From NCBI GenBank assembly GCA_024640845.1, contig JAHEEE010000043.1:1-32326 (forward strand): a stretch of 32,326 nt of DNA, written 5' to 3'. Positions 19,905 to 28,552 of this stretch are shown one piece after another (positions within the stretch are counted from its first letter, which is position 1; each line of letters opens with the position of its first letter). The notes beneath the pieces were generated by a model. That model searched no databases. It saw nothing but the letters and a program-made list of their open reading frames with translations, and had not been told where the DNA came from. Both the position numbers and the translations under genes were made by a program. The DNA is from Myxococcales bacterium. Lineage in GTDB: Bacteria; Myxococcota_A; Polyangia; Polyangiales; Houyiibacteriaceae.

Positions 19905-20247
19905 ACCGCCCCAGGTCGGGCCCCGCAAAGATTAACCATTGGTTTCAGGTAGTTGAGCGCAGCCAGCGCAGTGCCCCCTGCCCCATCTTCCCGCACAGCA
20001 TGAAAAGCACCAAAAAACAACCGGATCGCAGGTCCGAAGCGAGAGCTTGCGGGCGCAGGGACGATACCCGCCCCTTTTTTCATCTAGGAAAGGGGTCGGA
20101 AACCTCATGGAAATAATCGCGGTCCACAGATCGGGCAACCAGCTCTTCGGCACGGTCCATACCGACCGAGGGTGCGATCCCCGTGGTCTACCGCCGACGC
20201 CGTCGCTGGTGCTGCGGCGACGCAAACATCTTTAGGAGTAGTGAACG
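19905..20247 (+). other. Leader region upstream of glutamine synthetase
   Basis: No established gene. It contains a 7-bp inverted repeat CCCCTTT/AAAGGGG (about 20071-20097) with an 11-14-nt loop. An ATG at 20107 opens a 42-codon frame that closes with TAG at 20233-20235, directly on the glnA ribosome-binding site (TTTAGGAGTAGTGAACG then ATG). The frame could be an upstream peptide or chance. No sigma-54 -24/-12 box and no riboswitch I know is recognisable. Confidence 0.4.
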
Positions 20248-21285
20248 ATGAGCATCATCAAGGCTGAATACATCTGGATTGACGGCACCGAGCCGACGCC
20301 GCTTCTTCGCTCGAAGACGAGAATGCTCGAGGCGAACATCATCGAGAAGGTGCTCGGCGCGATCACCGGCGTTGCTGCACTTCCAACCTGGGGCTTCGAC
20401 GGCTCGAGCACGAACCAGGCAACTGGTGACGATTCGGACTGTCAGTTGTTCCCGGTGTTCGCATGTCGCGATCCTCTCCGAGGCGGCGACAACCTCCTCG
20501 TGCTCTGCGAGGTCGTCACCCATGGCGGCACACCGCACCCGAGCAACACGCGCCGCGCGGCCCAGGACACCGAGGACCGACTGAAGGACCTGGAGTGCTG
20601 GTACGGCATGGAGCAGGAATACACGATGATGAAGGACGGCTACCCGCTCGGCTTCCCCGAAGGCGGCTTCCCCGGCCCCCAGGGTCCGTACTACTGCGGC
20701 GTTGGCGCCCAGTACGTGTTCGGCAGAGAAATCGTCGAAGAGCACATGGACGCGTGCATCAAGGCCGGCCTCAAGATCTCCGGCATCAACGCCGAGGTCA
20801 TGCCCGGCCAGTGGGAGTTTCAGATCGGTCCCGCCGGCATCACGGAGGTCGGCGACCACATGTACATGGCGCGCTACCTTCTCGGTCGCATCGCCGAGAC
20901 GTACGGCGTGGACATCAGCTATGACGCAAAGCCCGCCAAGGGCGACTGGAACGGCGCTGGCTGCCATACCAACTTCAGCACCAAAGCGATGCGTGAAGAT
21001 GGCGGCTTGAAGATCATCCACGAGTACTGCGAGAAGCTCGGCGAGCCGGACCGAATCGCTCGCCATCTGGCCGCGTACGGCCACGGTCTCGAGGACCGGC
21101 TCACGGGCGCTCACGAGACGGCGTCGTACAAGGAGTTCAAGTACGGCGTGTCTGACCGTGGCGCTTCGATTCGTATCCCGATGGCCACCGACCTCGAGGG
21201 CAAGGGTTACCTGGAGGATCGTCGCCCGTGTGCGAACATCGACCCCTACACCGTCGCGACCCTGATGGCCGAAGCCGCCGAGTAG
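20248..21285 (+). CDS. glnII: Glutamine synthetase, type II (eukaryotic-type)
   Basis: 345 aa, the length of GS-II and far shorter than the roughly 470-aa bacterial GS-I. It makes glutamine from glutamate, ammonia and ATP. Family motifs in order: EYIWIDGTEPTPLLRSKTR, LPTWGFDGSSTNQATGDDSD, the metal-binding CWYGMEQEYTMM, GINAEVMPGQWEFQIGP, the ATP-site GAGCHTNFSTKAM, and GVSDRGASIRIP near the C-terminus. GS-II lacks the adenylylation loop of GS-I, so it is presumably controlled at expression or by feedback. An AGGAG lies 9 nt before the ATG. It stands alone and is followed by a hairpin. Confidence 0.96.
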   Translation: MSIIKAEYIWIDGTEPTPLLRSKTRMLEANIIEKVLGAITGVAALPTWGFDGSSTNQATGDDSDCQLFPVFACRDPLRGGDNLLVLCEVVTHGGTPHPSNTRRAAQDTEDRLKDLECWYGMEQEYTMMKDGYPLGFPEGGFPGPQGPYYCGVGAQYVFGREIVEEHMDACIKAGLKISGINAEVMPGQWEFQIGPAGITEVGDHMYMARYLLGRIAETYGVDISYDAKPAKGDWNGAGCHTNFSTKAMREDGGLKIIHEYCEKLGEPDRIARHLAAYGHGLEDRLTGAHETASYKEFKYGVSDRGASIRIPMATDLEGKGYLEDRRPCANIDPYTVATLMAEAAE

Positions 21286-21304
21286 ACCGCGCTGATGATC
21301 GAAG

Positions 21305-21340
21305 AGACGCCGCGTTCCCCGGAGCGCGGCGCTCTCATTT
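21305..21340 (+). terminator. Hairpin terminator after glutamine synthetase
   Basis: GCCGCGTTCC (21309-21318) pairs with GGAGCGCGGC (21321-21330) to form a strong GC stem of about 8-10 bp with a small C-rich loop, 20 bp after the stop codon. It is followed by the pyrimidine-rich GCTCTCATTT. This is consistent with an intrinsic terminator with a weak T-tract. Confidence 0.6.
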
Positions 21341-21369
21341 AACCGCCTCCCCGAAGTGGTCCACCCCCC

Positions 21370-22377
21370 TCATTCGAGGGTCAGAACGGCGGCGCCCCGG
21401 ATGGCGTCATGTTGGAGATGGTCGAGCGCGACGTTGGCCTCTTCGAGCGGGAAGGTCTCGACGTGCGTGCGCACGGGAATTGCGGCGGCTTCCTTCATGA
21501 ACGCGTGCCCGTCTTCGCGTGTGTTGTTGGCCACGCTGCGTATGACCCGCTCCTGGTAGAGCAGCTCGTAGGGGAGCTCCGGGATCGGGCTCATGTGGAT
21601 CCCTCCCAATACCAACGTGCCACCCTTGTCGAGATGTGAGAGTGCCGGCGGCACGATCTCGCCCGCCGGTGCGAAGATGATGCTGGCGTCGAGAGGGACT
21701 GGCGGCTTGTCGACGGTGCCGCCGGTCCACGTCGCGCCGAGCTCTGCGGCCAACGCTTGGTGCTGGTCTCGGTCGCGCGTGCATACGTACACGTCGGCGC
21801 CGCGGGCCCTTGCGATCTGAATGGCAACGTGACCCGCCGCACCGAAACCGTAGAGACCAAGCCGAGCGCCCGCCCAATGCTCGATGCCTGTCTTTCGCAG
21901 GCAGCGGTAGCCGATGATCCCCGCGCAGAGCAGGGGCGCGGCTTGCAGATCGCTGAACCCGACCGGGAGCGGGTACGTGAAGTTGGCGGGAGCGACGACC
22001 TGCTCCGCAAAGCCGCCGTTTACGGTCCACCCGGTGAAGTCGGGCGAGTCGCAGAGGTTCTCCCGATGACTCTCGCAGAACGCGCAACAACCGCAGGTCC
22101 GGTGAAGCCATGCGACCCCGACCCGCTCACCGATCCGCCGATGGGTGACGCTGGAACCAAGCGCCTCGACGACGCCCACCACTTGATGTCCAGGGATGAT
22201 GGGAGAGCGCTTTAGGTCGAGGTCCCCTTCCACCACATGCAGGTCGGTCCGACACACCCCACACGCGTGCACTTTGATGCGCACTTCATCGGCGGCGGGC
22301 TCCGGTAGCGGGACGTCTTCGAGACGCAGAGGGTGGGTCTTGATGGGAGCGGGGGTCTGTAGCAACATCGCTCGCAT
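21370..22377 (-). CDS. Zinc-dependent alcohol dehydrogenase
   Basis: 335 aa, medium-chain dehydrogenase/reductase. Catalytic-zinc ligands are seen in [10 protein letters not shown] (C42) and PGHQVVG (H64). The structural zinc site is C95-x2-C98-x2-C101-x7-C109 ([15 protein letters not shown]). The nucleotide-binding turn is [20 protein letters not shown]. It would interconvert alcohols and aldehydes with NAD(P)H; the sequence looks close to bacterial AdhA-type single-enzyme dehydrogenases. The physiological substrate is unknown. It is divergent from the alpha/beta hydrolase gene across about 75 bp that holds a perfect palindrome. Confidence 0.92.
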   Translation of the reverse strand: MRAMLLQTPAPIKTHPLRLEDVPLPEPAADEVRIKVHACGVCRTDLHVVEGDLDLKRSPIIPGHQVVGVVEALGSSVTHRRIGERVGVAWLHRTCGCCAFCESHRENLCDSPDFTGWTVNGGFAEQVVAPANFTYPLPVGFSDLQAAPLLCAGIIGYRCLRKTGIEHWAGARLGLYGFGAAGHVAIQIARARGADVYVCTRDRDQHQALAAELGATWTGGTVDKPPVPLDASIIFAPAGEIVPPALSHLDKGGTLVLGGIHMSPIPELPYELLYQERVIRSVANNTREDGHAFMKEAAAIPVRTHVETFPLEEANVALDHLQHDAIRGAAVLTLE

Positions 22378-22418
22378 GGGAGGGACTCAAGCGTATCACC
22401 GACGCTGGCGCTCGCGGT

Positions 22419-22437
22419 GCGCGCAAATTTTGCGCGC
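22419..22437. promoter_or_regulatory. Perfect 9-1-9 palindrome, candidate operator
   Basis: GCGCGCAAA-T-TTTGCGCGC is a perfect inverted repeat in the divergent spacer between the alcohol dehydrogenase (start 22377) and the hydrolase (start 22453). Its size and symmetry fit a dimeric repressor site serving both genes. No regulator gene is adjacent. Confidence 0.5.
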
Positions 22438-22452
22438 TCACCTTCTCCAACC

Positions 22453-23667
22453 ATGGTCGACAACAATTGCACTGAATGTCTGGTTCCGATATACGACTAC
22501 AGCATCGTGGCTCGCGATTTGCACCATGTTTGGGATCTCGATGATGGGAGCCGCACCAGCGGCGTGACCCTCGCAGGTGGTGGCGCGAATCTCGCGGCGC
22601 GCGTCGGGCCACGCGGCCTCGTTCAGAAGTTGGCGTACAAAGCCGATGGCGTTCTCGTCGCCCAGATCGGGAAGCTCAAACCCTCCGATCTCAAAGCCCC
22701 TCGGGAGCTCATCCACGATCTCACCGCGTTCGCCTCGAGCAACGACTACCGCGCATACCGCCACAACCCGAGCGACCTCTTTCCGACCCCCGGCCGAATT
22801 GCCGTGAAGAAGCGTTGGCTCGCGCCCCATCGCGTCGGCTTTGCGGAGTGGAGCTGGCAAAGTCTTCACCCGCTCGTCTTCAAAGGCATCAAGCGCGAGT
22901 ACCGAAGCCACCGGGACAACCAAACGGCACTCCTTCGCACGCTCAATCTGAAGATCAAAGGCAAGCCGATGGCGATCCTCGTCAACGGTTTCTCGTCGGG
23001 GCACCACCTGATGGAGCGGGTCGCATGGCCGATGCGGGAGTTCCACCGTCTCGGAATCGGCGTCTCGCTCTTTGCGCTTCCGTTCCACGGCCCCCGCGGG
23101 CACGCGTTTCCCCCGGAGTGGCCGCAACAGGACACCGCCTTCACCATCGAGGGCTTTCGCCAAGCGATCTGGGATCTGCAAATCGCGATTCGCGCGATGC
23201 GCGATGCAGGAGCGAGCCACGTCGGGGTCGTCGGCATGAGCCTCGGCGGGTACACCGCGTCGCTCCTGGCGACCGTTACTTCCGACGTCGATTTCGTGCT
23301 CTCGTACATTCCGATCTGCAGCGTCCCCGACGTCATGAACGACAACGATCTGGTCCCGGGCTCGGGAGACGTTCAGCGCGCACTCTACGAGGGCTATCGC
23401 GAGCAGCTCGTCCCCATCACACCGGTATGCCGCATGCCGAAAGTCGAACCGAAAAGAGTATCGATCATCTCGGGTGCGTATGATCGACTCGCGACCGTCC
23501 AGCACGGCAAGCGTTTGGCCGATCACTTCGGCACCGAGCTGATCACGTTTCCAGGCGCGCACCTCGTGCAGCACGGGCGGGCGAAGGCCTTCCGAGAGTC
23601 GCTCGAGGGGTTCCAGAAGAAGGGCGTCTTGCCTCGCCGAGGGTGGGTACGGCGCCGCAAGTCGTAA
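22453..23667 (+). CDS. Alpha/beta hydrolase family protein
   Basis: 404 aa from the ATG at 22453; a GTG at 22417 would run through the palindrome and is disfavoured. The C-terminal half has an alpha/beta-hydrolase fold: an oxyanion-region strand (PMAILVNGFSSGHH), the nucleophile elbow GMSLGG with Ser263, a probable acid Asp344 (ISGAYDRLAT) and a probable catalytic His370 (PGAHLVQHGR). The N-terminal 160 residues are basic and lack a signal peptide. The arrangement resembles ABHD18-like/DUF2048 proteins, whose substrates are poorly known. It may be co-regulated with the divergent alcohol dehydrogenase. It ends 18 bp from the convergent HAD gene. Confidence 0.8.
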   Translation: MVDNNCTECLVPIYDYSIVARDLHHVWDLDDGSRTSGVTLAGGGANLAARVGPRGLVQKLAYKADGVLVAQIGKLKPSDLKAPRELIHDLTAFASSNDYRAYRHNPSDLFPTPGRIAVKKRWLAPHRVGFAEWSWQSLHPLVFKGIKREYRSHRDNQTALLRTLNLKIKGKPMAILVNGFSSGHHLMERVAWPMREFHRLGIGVSLFALPFHGPRGHAFPPEWPQQDTAFTIEGFRQAIWDLQIAIRAMRDAGASHVGVVGMSLGGYTASLLATVTSDVDFVLSYIPICSVPDVMNDNDLVPGSGDVQRALYEGYREQLVPITPVCRMPKVEPKRVSIISGAYDRLATVQHGKRLADHFGTELITFPGAHLVQHGRAKAFRESLEGFQKKGVLPRRGWVRRRKS

Positions 23668-23685
23668 TTGTTTGAGAGCCCTCGG

Positions 23686-24354
23686 TTACCACTGGAGGAT
23701 CGGCCAGCCTCGCTGCCGGGCTTCGCGGCTCAGGCGCGGATCGGGGCTCACCACGCGCGGCTTGCCTACCTGGCGGAGCATCGGGGCATCGCTGTACGAG
23801 TCGGTATAGAAATAGCTCTGCCGAAGGTCGACTTCATGCTCCTTCGCCCACGCGCATGCGCGCTGCACTTTGCCCGCACCGTAACAGAGCGGTGCAATGA
23901 AGGTGCCATCCAGGTTGCCGCGATCGTCGGTGAGGAAGTCGTTCGAAAGGAAATCGTCGAGCTCCCAGGTGTCGCGCGCGGCTCGTGCCGCAAAGGCGGA
24001 TGCGCTCGTCAGCAATACGAGCTGATGCCCCTCCGCCCGGTGCTCTCGGAGTGCCCGCCCTGCCCCGGGTCGGAGGTGGTGCGCAACGTCCCGCGCGAAC
24101 CACCGCCGCGTCTCTTCCTCGAGGTCGTCGTAGGGTCTCCCTCGATAGTGAGCTAGCGCTTCTTTGTACGCGGTTTCGATGTCGATCACTGACAGATGAT
24201 AAAGCGCGTTCCACAAAAGCACGCGACCAAACTGCCGAAGAGAGATGCTCCGCTTCAGGAGCTCATGCTTGGCCCACAGGGTCGAGCTGTTCATGTCCAA
24301 CAACGTGCGATCGAGATCGAAGAACGCGGCAACTCGTGAGTCGATGTCGTTCAT
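23686..24354 (-). CDS. HAD-IB family phosphatase (SerB-like)
   Basis: 222 aa from the ATG at 24354. HAD motifs in order: I FFDLDRTLLD (D13, D15), II LLTSAS, III Lys in GAGKVQRAC, IV YTDSYSDAPML. The fold type is HAD-IB, like phosphoserine phosphatase. The helical cap lies between motifs I and II (AKHELLKRSISLRQFGRVL). It should dephosphorylate a small phosphate ester; the substrate is not evident. It starts 4 bp after the upstream lipoprotein stop, so the two genes are probably co-transcribed. Confidence 0.9.
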   Translation of the reverse strand: MNDIDSRVAAFFDLDRTLLDMNSSTLWAKHELLKRSISLRQFGRVLLWNALYHLSVIDIETAYKEALAHYRGRPYDDLEEETRRWFARDVAHHLRPGAGRALREHRAEGHQLVLLTSASAFAARAARDTWELDDFLSNDFLTDDRGNLDGTFIAPLCYGAGKVQRACAWAKEHEVDLRQSYFYTDSYSDAPMLRQVGKPRVVSPDPRLSREARQRGWPILQW

Positions 24355-24358
24355 CAGG

Positions 24359-25045
24359 TCAGTCCGCAGCGAAGCAGTAGAAGCGCCCGGCACCCTGCCG
24401 CTCGGCGAGCCCCTGCTCGGTGCAGCCTGTCGTTTCGTGCACGGAGTTCCATGACAATCGGTCCGGCCCGCCGATCGTCACACCCGGTGGCGCCAAGTCG
24501 CTGTGCCCGACCTGAGCGACTTCCTCGTCGCTGGCCGAGGTCCAGTCGCTACAGGTACGACCTTCGAGCACTGTCCCCTCCATGGTGCTGCCGGTGATGA
24601 TGTCGTGCTCGGTGAGCGGAACGTAGTCGCCGTTTTCATCGATGACCAAGCCCTCTTCATCGGGATCCTCGGCGAACCACTCGATCCGAGCAATCCCTTC
24701 GGCATGGAGGGTTTCTACATCCGGGGCGACCTCTTGCAATCGAGCATTGTACCAAGGGCCGGTTCCGATTCGGTCACGCGCATCTTCTGCAGACGTGCTC
24801 AAGTATGCACGCCAAGCTCGATTGCCGGCTCCTACGGCAGCGGCGAGCGTTCGGCATGTCTCGTCGGCGCCTGTGAGACCACCGAGGTCTCCCCCCATCG
24901 CGCCGCTGCCGATGCTGGTCACGAAGAACGACAGGCTCGGCTCGGACCCGCCGCCCGCGCCGGCCATCCCGCCCGCGCCGCCGTCACTCGAGCACGCCAC
25001 GAACGCAAACGTGAGCCATGCGAGTCCAATCAAAGTCGACTTCAT
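24359..25045 (-). CDS. Lipoprotein with DUF1554/lectin-like domain
   Basis: 228 aa. Lipoprotein signal with lipobox FVAC (Cys18), a Gly/Ala-rich spacer, then a domain from about 36 to the end. The domain shows FFVTSIGSGAMGGDLGGLTG, ADETCRTLA, AWRAYLSTSAEDARDRIG, WYNARLQ, CSDWTSAS and a terminal GRFYCFA. This pattern (a TS..GGDLGGL..AD..C opening, then W.AYLS) is that of the C-type-lectin-like DUF1554 proteins known from Leptospira and Myxococcota. The mature protein would be anchored in an outer or inner membrane leaflet and may bind ligands. It is transcribed with the HAD gene. Confidence 0.75.
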   Translation of the reverse strand: MKSTLIGLAWLTFAFVACSSDGGAGGMAGAGGGSEPSLSFFVTSIGSGAMGGDLGGLTGADETCRTLAAAVGAGNRAWRAYLSTSAEDARDRIGTGPWYNARLQEVAPDVETLHAEGIARIEWFAEDPDEEGLVIDENGDYVPLTEHDIITGSTMEGTVLEGRTCSDWTSASDEEVAQVGHSDLAPPGVTIGGPDRLSWNSVHETTGCTEQGLAERQGAGRFYCFAAD

Positions 25046-25164
25046 CGGGCCCTTCTAGCACGACCGAGGTTTGGCGCGCACTGAGATCTCGGCCCTAGGG
25101 GCGGAGATTGGTAGGTCTCGCACGAGCTGTTGCATCAACGCCGATCTCCTGGCTTGATGGCCCC

Positions 25165-26067
25165 GTGGAGTCGACACCTCCTCAGTTCACGAACGCACAG
25201 ATTGCCGATGTCCTCGAACAAGTCGCGGACCGGCTCGAAGCCCAACATGCCAACATCTATCGCATCGATGCGTATCGGGCCGGCGCAGCCGTGGTTCGCA
25301 ATCACCCGACCAGCATTCAGGACCTGGCCCTGACCGAAGGCCGCGCCGGGCTCGACGCGCTTCCGCAAATCGGCTCCAGTCTGTCAGGCACGATCGAGGA
25401 GATCGCCCACACCGGCGGGCTTCGCATGCTGGAACGACTCGAGGGCAGGCTCTCACCCGTCGAGCTCTTCAAGACCGTCCCTGGAATCGGGGAAGAGCTT
25501 GCAGAGCGGATCCACCGTGAGCTCGACATCGACACGCTAGAGGAGCTGGAGGTCGCCGCCCACGACGGGCGACTCGACGAGGTGGCCGGCTTTGGCCCGC
25601 GGCGCCTAGAGGCGGTACGCGATATCTTGGCCACGATGCTTGCCCGCTCGCCGCGCGGGAGAGCACGCCGGTTCGAGCAGATGCAAGACGCAGGGGCTCG
25701 GGTCACTCGCACGGAGCCCGCCGAGGCCAAGCCCGACGTCGCGCTGCTCCTCGAGATCGATCGCGAGTACCGTGAGAAGGTCGAGGCGGATGCGCTTCCT
25801 CGGATCGCGCCGCGGCGAAACAACCCAGATGGCGCAGCATGGCTCCCCATCCTCCACAGCCTTCGAGACGGTTGGCACTTCACCGCGCTCTTCTCGAACA
25901 CCGATCGCGCGCACGAGCTCGGCCGCGTTCGTGATTGGGTCGTGATCTACTTCGAGCGCGACGGCCACGAGGGACAATGCACCGTCGTCACGGAATACCG
26001 CGGTCCACTCGCGGGAAAGCGCGTCGTTCGCGGTCGCGAAGACGAAGTCGAAGGTCTCGGAAGCTGA
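25165..26067 (+). CDS. Helix-hairpin-helix protein related to the PolX N-terminal region, no polymerase domain
   Basis: 300 aa from the GTG at 25165. A TTG at 25108 is possible but adds residues unlike the family. The N-terminus (NAQIADVLEQVADRLEAQHA, then YRIDAYRAGAAVVRN) is the 8-kDa-like helical domain of family X polymerases. Three helix-hairpin-helix segments follow: LPQIGSSLSGTIEEI (66-80), VPGIGEELAERIHREL (105-120) and VAGFGPRRLEAV (140-151). The polymerase palm is absent. Instead there is a conserved-looking C-terminal domain (LPRIAPRRNNPDGAAWLPIL, then WHFTALFSNTDRAHELG and VVTEYRGPLAGKRVVRGRE). DNA binding is likely; the enzymatic role is unknown. It is followed after 3 bp by a small outer-membrane gene. 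Confidence 0.85.
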   Translation: MESTPPQFTNAQIADVLEQVADRLEAQHANIYRIDAYRAGAAVVRNHPTSIQDLALTEGRAGLDALPQIGSSLSGTIEEIAHTGGLRMLERLEGRLSPVELFKTVPGIGEELAERIHRELDIDTLEELEVAAHDGRLDEVAGFGPRRLEAVRDILATMLARSPRGRARRFEQMQDAGARVTRTEPAEAKPDVALLLEIDREYREKVEADALPRIAPRRNNPDGAAWLPILHSLRDGWHFTALFSNTDRAHELGRVRDWVVIYFERDGHEGQCTVVTEYRGPLAGKRVVRGREDEVEGLGS

Positions 26068-26070
26068 CCC

Positions 26071-26664
26071 ATGGACCGGGGAACTGAGAAGAGGCCTCGA
26101 GGGACGGTATTTTTTGCCCTCTGCTTGCATTGCGCGCTCTTGGCGGCCGTCTGGGGCGCCGGCCCGGCGCATGCGGAGGCGGAGGAAGGCAATCGCCCGA
26201 ATGCACTCGAGCTTGGCTTCACTCACACGTTTCAGCTTCTCCGAACCAGCCCAAGCGAAGCGGAAGCGGGCCGGAGCGAAAACCTCTGGGGGTTCGTAAT
26301 CGCGTATGAGCGCGTTCTCATTCCGGACAGGCTGGCACTGGTCATCGCGAAGCCGTTTCACTTCACGAAGGATCGTTTCGATTCGCCGCTCGACATCTTC
26401 CTGAAGGTTCCCTTTCCCAAAGGTCGCTGGGAGCCCTACGTCGCTGCGGGGTTCAGCGGCAACGCGCGATTCTTCAGCGGAGAGCTCGAACAAGAAGAGG
26501 GCAGGCGCGTCGAATACACCTTTGGAGTCGGCGCCATCGCCGGCTGCGTTTACCGTTTCACCCCGCGCTGGGGTCTCTCCCTCGAGGTCGGCTATTTGTA
26601 TTTCGTCAATGGCCTGACGCAGCACGGGTTCGTCGATGCCTTGTCGGCCGTGTGGAGTTACTAG
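26071..26664 (+). CDS. Small putative outer-membrane protein
   Basis: 197 aa. It has a signal peptide (about 1-35, with a long basic N-region, ending GPAHA) and then strand-like amphipathic pieces (NALELGFTHTFQLL, WGFVIAYERVL, RLALVIAKPFHFT, LDIFLKVPFP, WEPYVAAGFSGNARFF, EYTFGVGAIAGCVYRF, WGLSLEVGYLYFV). It ends near an aromatic Tyr. This fits an eight-stranded outer-membrane barrel. No specific family is recognised. It starts 3 bp after the helix-hairpin-helix gene, so it is probably co-transcribed despite the unrelated role. Confidence 0.65.
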   Translation: MDRGTEKRPRGTVFFALCLHCALLAAVWGAGPAHAEAEEGNRPNALELGFTHTFQLLRTSPSEAEAGRSENLWGFVIAYERVLIPDRLALVIAKPFHFTKDRFDSPLDIFLKVPFPKGRWEPYVAAGFSGNARFFSGELEQEEGRRVEYTFGVGAIAGCVYRFTPRWGLSLEVGYLYFVNGLTQHGFVDALSAVWSY

Positions 26665-26720
26665 GGGCTACGCTCTCCCCTCCGGCCTTTCGTTCGTTGC
26701 TGCTATTTTCCGTCAGAGCG

Positions 26721-27113
26721 TCAAATGGATGAGGTCGGTCGCATGTGAGCTTTCATCATCGTTGCGAAATCGACCTTCCATTCGCCGTCGAGCTTCACCA
26801 GAGGGATGGTGGCGAAACCGCCGCCCTCCTCGAAGCGCACCCGCGCGGTACCCTCCTCGACGAGCTCATCGGACGCACCGGCCTCGGCGATCGTTCGAAA
26901 CATCTCGGTGCAGTGCGTCGCTGCGATGTAGCTGAGCATCTCCGCGGTCTCTGGCGTCGATAGGCTCTTGGCTACGTCGATGTTTCCGGCGGCCATTTCC
27001 TCGTAGAAGGCCTCGGCTACGGCCGTAGGAGTGCCGCCGCTGCTGCTGCCGCAGCCACCAAGCAGAGCGGAAGTGAGGAGGACGAGAGCGAAAGTTCTTC
27101 GTGAGCTGGCCAT
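26721..27113 (-). CDS. Small DUF4878-like lipoprotein
   Basis: 130 aa from the ATG at 27113, which starts a lipoprotein signal (ALVLLTSALLGGC, Cys21); the frame is open upstream without a signal-like sequence. The mature part resembles DUF4878/NTF2-like lipoproteins: TAVAEAFYEEMAAGNIDVAK followed by a helical middle and C-terminal strands ending LVKLDGEWKVDF. Its function is unknown. It converges with the outer-membrane protein gene, 56 bp apart. Confidence 0.75.
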   Translation of the reverse strand: MASSRRTFALVLLTSALLGGCGSSSGGTPTAVAEAFYEEMAAGNIDVAKSLSTPETAEMLSYIAATHCTEMFRTIAEAGASDELVEEGTARVRFEEGGGFATIPLVKLDGEWKVDFATMMKAHMRPTSSI

Positions 27114-27502
27114 TGTGGGTTTCTGGTGACCGCGAGCTCCGTCGCAACCTTTGAGTGAGCGGCCCACGCCAAAATCCGCTTCTGGAGACAGGTGTCCACG
27201 ACAGTGCGTCGGGGGCGGGACGTTCTCCATGACAGCAGAGCCCCTTTGCTGGCGCCCTCAAGCCAACGCTTGCAGCGTTTCGAGGTCTTGCCCAGCGGCT
27301 CGAGAAGTGCGGCCTTGTAGTCGTTTGTCTCGACCTGATTGCGGATCAAATCGAGCCCGAGCGATTGAAATACGGGAGCCATGCCGCCAGAGAGCGGCGT
27401 CGCCAACCATCGAAAATCAGACCTGAGCGACGGGTTCTCCCAGTAGCGGGCGTGAGACGATCGAGACGTGAAGGAAACACGAGGTCGGTCATTGCTCTGT
27501 TC
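27114..27502. other. Intergenic stretch without a supported gene
   Basis: 389 bp between the small lipoprotein start and the flavoprotein stop. A minus-strand frame (27017-27406) enters it but overlaps the lipoprotein gene in another frame and resembles nothing. No clear promoter, repeat or RNA gene was seen. Confidence 0.5.
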
Positions 27503-28552
27503 TCAAGCTTTCTTGCGGCGTTCGAGGTCCTCGTTGAAGGCGGAGCCGACAAGGGCAACCTCGCGCGCAAGCTCGAGACCGGACAGAAACGCGCCTTCGA
27601 CTCGGTTCCCATTCGCCCAATCCCCGCAGGCGCCGACTCGGAGACGAGGATCGAAGGCAAAGCCCTCGTCGAGCGCGTTTTCGGCAAGAGCGTATCGCCA
27701 CCGGTGTGCTGTCAGCCACGCCGGGGCGTGCGGCTCGGATTTCGAGACCTGGAAGAATGCCTCGAGCAGGCGCTCCGCGACCTGAGCGGAAGCATCCTCT
27801 AGATGTTGGGCCGACCAGATTGGACCCGCATGAAGTACCCAGCGATCTGGCGAGGCCTTCCTGCCTGGCTTCGCAGAGCTGCGGGCAGCCCAACTGAGTG
27901 GACCTTCGTTGATGAAGCAGCCGTCGAAAGGGACGGAAAGCGCATCGGGGAAGGCAGCAAGGACAGCCCAACACGGTTGCATGCGGACCGCAGCAGCGCG
28001 TGTTGCAATCTCCGGGGCCTCACGCTCGAGTAGCTTCGCCGTTTGCGGGGCCGGCGCACTGCAGATCAGGAAGTCGTGAGGACCGTGATGCGCACCCTCC
28101 GAATCGACGAGCGTCCATCCTCGGGCGTTGCGGATGATCTGTTCGACCTGCACGCCCAACCGGAGGTCGATCTCGGAGGCAAGATGTCGACAGACCGCGT
28201 TCATCCCGGGCGTACCCACGAATCGCTCGATCTCCCGGCCGGAGGGCTCAACACCCTCAGGCCCGAGAGCCGCGAGACGACCATCCCAAGGACGCACCAC
28301 GCCTGCCTTGAACCATTGGTCGACGCGAGTCAGCAGCTCGCTCGACCGGGCCGTGAAGTACTGCGCGCCGTGATCGAAACCGATGCCAGCGCCGAGCTCC
28401 GGGACACGCCGTGTCGACATTCGCCCCCCTGGACCTCGCGCCTTGTCGAAGACCATCACCGAAAAAGATTGCCGCGCGAGCTCCGTCGCGCAGGTGAGCC
28501 CACTGATCCCGGCACCGATGATCGCGATGCTTGCTACGTCGTGAGTGCGCAT
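27503..28552 (-). CDS. Renalase-like FAD/NAD(P)-dependent oxidoreductase
   Basis: 349 aa. N-terminal Rossmann FAD site IAIIGAGISGLTCATELA (about 9-26), followed by the family-typical VFDKARGPGGRMSTRR and GFDHGAQYFTAR. The C-terminus closes the FAD site with LRVGACGDWANGNRVEGAFL and SGLELA. This arrangement matches the bacterial renalase-like flavin amine-oxidase family, which oxidises reduced nicotinamide isomers or similar small molecules; the true substrate is uncertain. It lies alone, with 246 bp of apparently non-coding DNA separating it from the degraded cardiolipin synthase remnant upstream. Confidence 0.9.
   Translation of the reverse strand: MRTHDVASIAIIGAGISGLTCATELARQSFSVMVFDKARGPGGRMSTRRVPELGAGIGFDHGAQYFTARSSELLTRVDQWFKAGVVRPWDGRLAALGPEGVEPSGREIERFVGTPGMNAVCRHLASEIDLRLGVQVEQIIRNARGWTLVDSEGAHHGPHDFLICSAPAPQTAKLLEREAPEIATRAAAVRMQPCWAVLAAFPDALSVPFDGCFINEGPLSWAARSSAKPGRKASPDRWVLHAGPIWSAQHLEDASAQVAERLLEAFFQVSKSEPHAPAWLTAHRWRYALAENALDEGFAFDPRLRVGACGDWANGNRVEGAFLSGLELAREVALVGSAFNEDLERRKKA

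Noticed and set aside
22417-22452. GTG start for the alpha/beta hydrolase
   Set aside because: It would place a perfect palindromic operator-like site inside the coding region; the ATG at 22453 is simpler.
27017-27406. 129-codon minus-strand frame
   Set aside because: It overlaps the small lipoprotein gene in another frame and has no recognisable domain.
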